DNA of 64,000 nt from Pseudozyma flocculosa PF-1 (taxonomy: Eukaryota; Basidiomycota; Ustilaginomycetes; Ustilaginales; Ustilaginaceae). The translations under genes were made by a program, and so were the position numbers. How positions within the stretch are numbered: position 1 is the stretch's first letter; every line of letters begins with the position of its first letter. The stretch lies in the NCBI RefSeq assembly GCF_000417875.1, contig NW_006920891.1, positions 330,308 to 394,307 of the forward strand. The letters are read 5' to 3'. Positions 60,162 through 64,000 of the stretch are shown one piece after another. Below the pieces are notes generated by a model. That model was given only the letters and a program-made list of their open reading frames with translations. It ran no database searches and had not been told where the DNA came from.

Positions 60162-61192
60162 ATGCCTGCAGCAACGCTCGCCATTCGACCCGGCACCTCG
60201 TCCGACGCCCTCACCGCATCGCACCTCGACCCACCCTCGTCGCACACCATGTTGCCCGTCCTCATCCGCTCCTTTGACCCGCTCCCGCGCTCCCTCAGCC
60301 TCGCACTCCCCGCCAACACCACTGCAGCCCAGATCCTCGACGGCTTCACCCTCGGCCTCACGCGCCTCGCCCACGCATCCTCGCTCCGTCCCAACAACTT
60401 CTCCCTCTGCCACAACGGCCGAGCCCTCGCGCCCGCCAAATCGCTCTCGACGCTCTTCGCCGAACGCCATGGGTTCCCGCTCAGCCTCGAGGTGCGGCCC
60501 TTGGTCCGCGGCGGAAAGGGAGGTTTCGGCTCCCAGCTGCGCGCCGCCGGTGGAAAGATGTCGGCGGGCGCAAAGGACGCCAACAACGACTCGTGCCGCG
60601 ACCTCAACGGACGCCGCCTCGGCGTCATCAAGGAGGCAAAGAAGCTCGCATCCTACCTCGAGGGAGAAGAGGAGCGCAAGAGGCAGCTCGACGACGCGCA
60701 GAAGAAAAAGTACGCCAAGCTGGAGCGCATGCTCGGACGCAAGCCAAAGGACCAGCGCGACTTTGAAGAGGCCGCCAACCGCATGGCCGACGCCGGCGAG
60801 AGCTTCGACGACGGCAGCGCAAGCCCGGAGGCCGGGCCCAGCAAGGCGTCGAGGCACAAGGACCATGACCTCGCCGCCGGGGATTCTGCGTCGACGGTGG
60901 CGGGCACCAAGAGAAAGGAAAGGATCGAAGACGCGCAGTACGTCGAGCAGAGCCGTGAGATTGTCGAGAATGTCAGGAACGCTGTGGCGAGCGGTGAGTG
61001 CAGACGTTGTTGTCGTTTTCCTCGTGCTTGCCGGTATTGGTAGAGCGTCTAACTGACTTACGACTTGCCCTTGCCCTCTTGCCCTCTCCCCCCCTCGCGC
61101 GACCGTCAGCCATGATGAAGAAGAAGAAGAAGCTGGCCAAGGGCAAGCCCGCCGTCGCCGCCCGGCCGAGCAAGGCCACCACGGCTGCTTGA
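60162..61192 (+). CDS. SDE2: Sde2 splicing/genome-stability factor with ubiquitin-like N-terminus (two exons)
   Basis: Sde2 is made as a ubiquitin-fold precursor; cleavage after GG releases the Lys-starting C-terminal part, which joins the spliceosome in fission yeast and acts at replication forks in animals. Exons are 60162-60993 and 61110-61192, 304 residues. The ubiquitin-like part runs from about residue 30 (MLPVLIRSFDPLPRSLSLAL) to RGG at 116-118; the cleavage motif GG-KGGFGSQLRAAGGKMS follows. Next are the conserved DLNGRRL and LASYLEGEEERKRQ, and a helix RMLGRKPKDQRDFEEAANRM. The C-terminus, joined across the intron, is Lys-rich (MMKKKKKLAKGK). Translation might begin at the in-frame ATG 60249 (residue 30); the upstream start adds a 29-residue low-complexity segment. 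Confidence 0.93.
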
Positions 61193-61669
61193 AGGGCGGG
61201 ATGACGCCGCGCTCGTCTTTCTCTCCGCTGTCTGTTCCTGTGCCTATACCTCCCTCTTCGCTGTGCATTCTGCGGTTTGTTCATCTCTTCTTTCGACAGA
61301 GTCGAGGCTGACCTGGCACCATCATGGCCGGATGCTGTCCAAGCGAGGATGGCCCATGATGCCGCCAGCCGATGCGTTTGCTGGCAGCCCGCTGCAGCTG
61401 CAGGCCTCCCTCCACACGGGCCCGCGCCTTTTTTTGTGTGTTGGGGTGCGGCGTGTGCAGGGTGCGCTGGACCCCCACCACGCCCCACCTCTTTCCACCT
61501 CCTTCGACCACCACCACCACTACCGCCACTCGCTTTCACGCCACTCGCCCGTGTGTCACCCCCCCCGTCTGCCGCTCCATCGACGCTCAGAGCGTGGCAC
61601 TGGCTGCCCGCTCTGCCCTGCCCTCGTTCCTCCTTACCCGTACCTGCTCGGCTCGGTGCCACCGCCGCC
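61193..61669. other. Intergenic region upstream of the metallophosphoesterase
   Basis: No gene is seen in 477 bp. An ACC tract at 61507-61530 and a C-run at about 61559-61567 lie in the probable leader of the next gene. Confidence 0.55.
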
Positions 61670-64000
61670 ATGTGGAAGCTCCTCTCGCTCCCGCTCACCT
61701 TTGTCCAGCTCTCGCTCTCCCTAGACCTCCTCACCGTCGCCACCGCATGCTCCGACCACCCCTACCACATCTCCAACTTCGGACAGCTCCCGCACAGAGA
61801 CGGACACCGAGACGCCACAACGCCGCAGCCGGTCTGGTACTCTGACGATGGCAGCCGCACCACGGCCGCCGAGCTGGCGCGCAAGAGGGAGCAGCTCGAG
61901 GGCTTCGCGCGCTGGAACCGCGAGCGCGGCCAGATGCCCCGCTCTGACGACGAATTGCGCGACCTCGAGTGGGGCGACCTCAACATCCTCCACACCACCG
62001 ACATCCACGGATGGTACCAGGGACACCGCAAGGTGACGCCCCCCGAGCCAAACTACAGCGGAGACTGGGCCGACTGGGCCTCGTTTGCCGCAAAGATGCG
62101 CCAAAAGGCCCACGGCGAGGGCAGGGACCTCCTCCTCGTCGACACCGGCGACCTCCACGACGGCAACGGCCTCTCGGACGGCTTCCCCCCCTACGGCGCC
62201 GGCGAGCCCGGCGGCAAGGACGCCATCGACGGACACGTCAGCAACAAGGTCTTTTCCATGGTCGACTACGACCTCCTCACCATCGGCAACCACGAGCTCT
62301 ACAACTACACCGTGGCCAAGGACGTCTTTGACAACTTCCGCCCCCGCTGGATCGACCGCTACATGACTTCCAACGTCAAGATCGCCGTGCCCGATGCCGA
62401 CGACCCCAGCCGCAACCACACCGAACCTATCGGCTCGCTCGCCGTTAGCCTCGTCACGCCCGTCCAGGGCATCAAGGTCGTGTCGTACGGCATCCTGTTC
62501 GACTTTAAACTGGCAGCGCCCGGCATCATTGTCCAGCCGCCCGAGGAGATGATCGAGGAGCAGTGGTTCAACGACAGCCTCGACGCCGCAGAGCGCTTCG
62601 GCGTCGACATCTTTGTCATCCTCGGCCACATGCCCGTCAGCGGCGACCCGGCGTGGCAGGCCGTCAGGCGCAAGATCCGCTCCCGCTTTCCGGACACGCC
62701 CATCTCGATCCTCGGTGGGTGTCTTCTGCGGGCGCGCACCCCCGAGCACAGGCGGGCACGAGCGAGGCACGTCGCAGCATGCTGATGGGCGCCGGTCCCT
62801 CTTGCCTCGCATCGTTTCCCTTTCTTGCTAATCCTGATCCTCGCCCACACAGGCGGACACACGCACGTCCGAGACTGCCGCATGCTCGACGACAACACCA
62901 TGGCCATGGAGAGTGGTCGCTACCTCGAGACGATCGGGTTCATGGGCGTGCAGAACCTGCGGGCAAGGATCCGGGGACTCGTCGAGAAGGTCCGCTTCAC
63001 GCGGCGCTACATCGACCCCAACCCGCGCAACTTTGTAGGTGTCTGGGCTGTCCTTGCTCGGCCGTCTTTGAGTCGACTGCCCCTTTCCCGCTGACTTCTT
63101 GTCTCCTCTATACCCCACCTTGACCGGCACCCCCCGTGCGCTCTCCAGGCACACCACCTCGGCCTCTCGACGCCGTCGAAGCTGCTCACGCAAAAGGGGC
63201 GCTTCATCCGCTTCCTCATGGACGCCATCTCGGACGCATGGAACCTGACGCGCCTGCACGGCGTCGTGCCGCAGGACTACTACCTCGACCGCCTGCCGTA
63301 CGGGCACAACCACAGCCTGCTCACGCTGCTCGCGTCAGAGGTGCTGCCCAAGGTGGTGCGGCCGTCGGAGGCGTCGAGGCGCGACCGGCCCAGCCTGGTG
63401 CTCATCAACAGCGGCAGCCAGCGCTTCGACGTCTTCCGCGGGCCGTTTACCCGCAACGACCAGTACATCGTCAGCCCCTTTAAGGACGACTTTCTCTACA
63501 TGCCCGACGTGCCGTGGCGCGTGGCGCGGAGGCTGCTGGGCGGGCTGACGGACAAGAAGCCTCCGTCGGTCGTCGAGGTCGCTCAGGGCGAGCTTGAGAG
63601 GAGCGGAGAGGAGCGCAAGCGGTACGGGTCCGGCTTCATCGGTGAGTCGGCCGGCCGAGGCTGCTATGTTCCTCCTTCCCGTGCCGCACACGGTAGGGGC
63701 CGCGGCTGACGATCCTTGGGCCGCCCCTTCTCCTCCTTGAAACGCTACCTCTGGCAACGGAAAAGAGGACATCTTTATCCGCTGGCAAAAGTCACAGTGG
63801 GCCGGCTTCCTCTCCTCCGGCGATCCCAACACCTCGACGTCACCGGGCGCATCGACATCGACATCGACGGGAGAGTCGGGCGACGAGGACCAAGGCGCGC
63901 CCGGCGGGACGGATGCGGTGCAGAAGGCGAAAAAGATGCTCGAGGCCGAGGCGGTCCGCTACGAGACTCTGGAGCTCGGCGGGCGCGCACAGGGACCGAG
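61670..64000 (+). CDS. Secreted or vacuolar calcineurin-like metallophosphoesterase, 5'-nucleotidase type; 3' end outside the window
   Basis: Exons are 61670-62714, 62853-63034, 63149-63641 and 63766 onward (open at the window edge; about 652 codons seen). The N-terminus MWKLLSLPLTFVQLSLSL is a signal peptide. Metallophosphoesterase motifs are complete: DIH at 111-113, GDLHDGNG near 160-167, GNHE at 206-209, GHMPV, and GGHTH at 349-353, where the first Gly codon is split by intron 1. The layout resembles the fungal YHR202W-like branch of 5'-nucleotidase relatives, whose substrate is not settled. N-glycosylation sites (NYT, NHT) fit a secretory route. Donors GTGGGT, GTAGGT and GTGAGT are used. 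The last acceptor (AAAAG at 63761-63765) is inferred from the in-frame EDIFIRWQKSQW that follows. Confidence 0.9.

Overview
The window is nuclear DNA of a GC-rich fungus. Evidence: short spliceosomal introns (mostly about 90-150 nt) with GT..AG ends, fungal versions of eukaryotic housekeeping proteins (Ost3, Sso-type syntaxin, Mot1, Rvb2, Bcs1, Ncs6, Ltn1), strong G/C third-position codon use and the N-end MARDRLAAMR typical of filamentous or basidiomycete Sso syntaxins. A basidiomycete, perhaps Ustilaginomycotina, is my best guess; the lineage is inferred, not proven. I found no tRNA, rRNA, CRISPR, transposon ORF or prokaryotic operon. One assembly gap (427 N) lies in a CT microsatellite inside an RVB2 intron.

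Layout, left to right (strand): partial perilipin/Opi1-like protein (-); 2.9 kb low-complexity intergenic DNA; PEX1 (-); eRF1 (+); DUF4202 protein (+) followed by, and perhaps spliced to, a METTL2/Trm140-type tRNA m3C methyltransferase (+); FAM32A (-); small mitochondrial membrane protein (+); UMP kinase (+); dynamitin (+); NCS1 purine/cytosine permease (+); OST3 (-); LisH-CTLH-WD40 protein (+); NCS6/CTU1 (-); BCS1 (+); MOT1 (+); helix-hairpin-helix protein (-); RVB2 (+); mitoribosomal mS38/COX24 (+); 1.9 kb intergenic; Sso-type syntaxin (+); LTN1/listerin (+); Artemis/SNM1-like nuclease (-); SDE2 (+); partial secreted metallophosphoesterase (+).

The genes are unlinked housekeeping functions, not a metabolic cluster. 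Several touch translation and its quality control (eRF1, m3C methyltransferase, NCS6 wobble-U thiolation, LTN1 ribosome quality control, mS38), splicing (FAM32A, SDE2) or AAA+ remodelling (PEX1, BCS1, RVB2). Many neighbours are divergent pairs sharing 340-960 bp promoters.

Two sequence habits stand out. Most introns (26 of the 32 modelled) start GTGAGT or GTGAGC, which places an in-frame TGA right at many exon ends and hides true 3' exons; this matters for OST3 and for the possible DUF4202-methyltransferase fusion. Also, short ACC/ATC tracts sit on the coding strand in the 5' leader of most genes on both strands, while the large intergenic gaps are full of CAGG/CCTG-type repeats. All exon coordinates come from reading splice consensus and protein-family continuity by eye; no alignment or RNA evidence was available.
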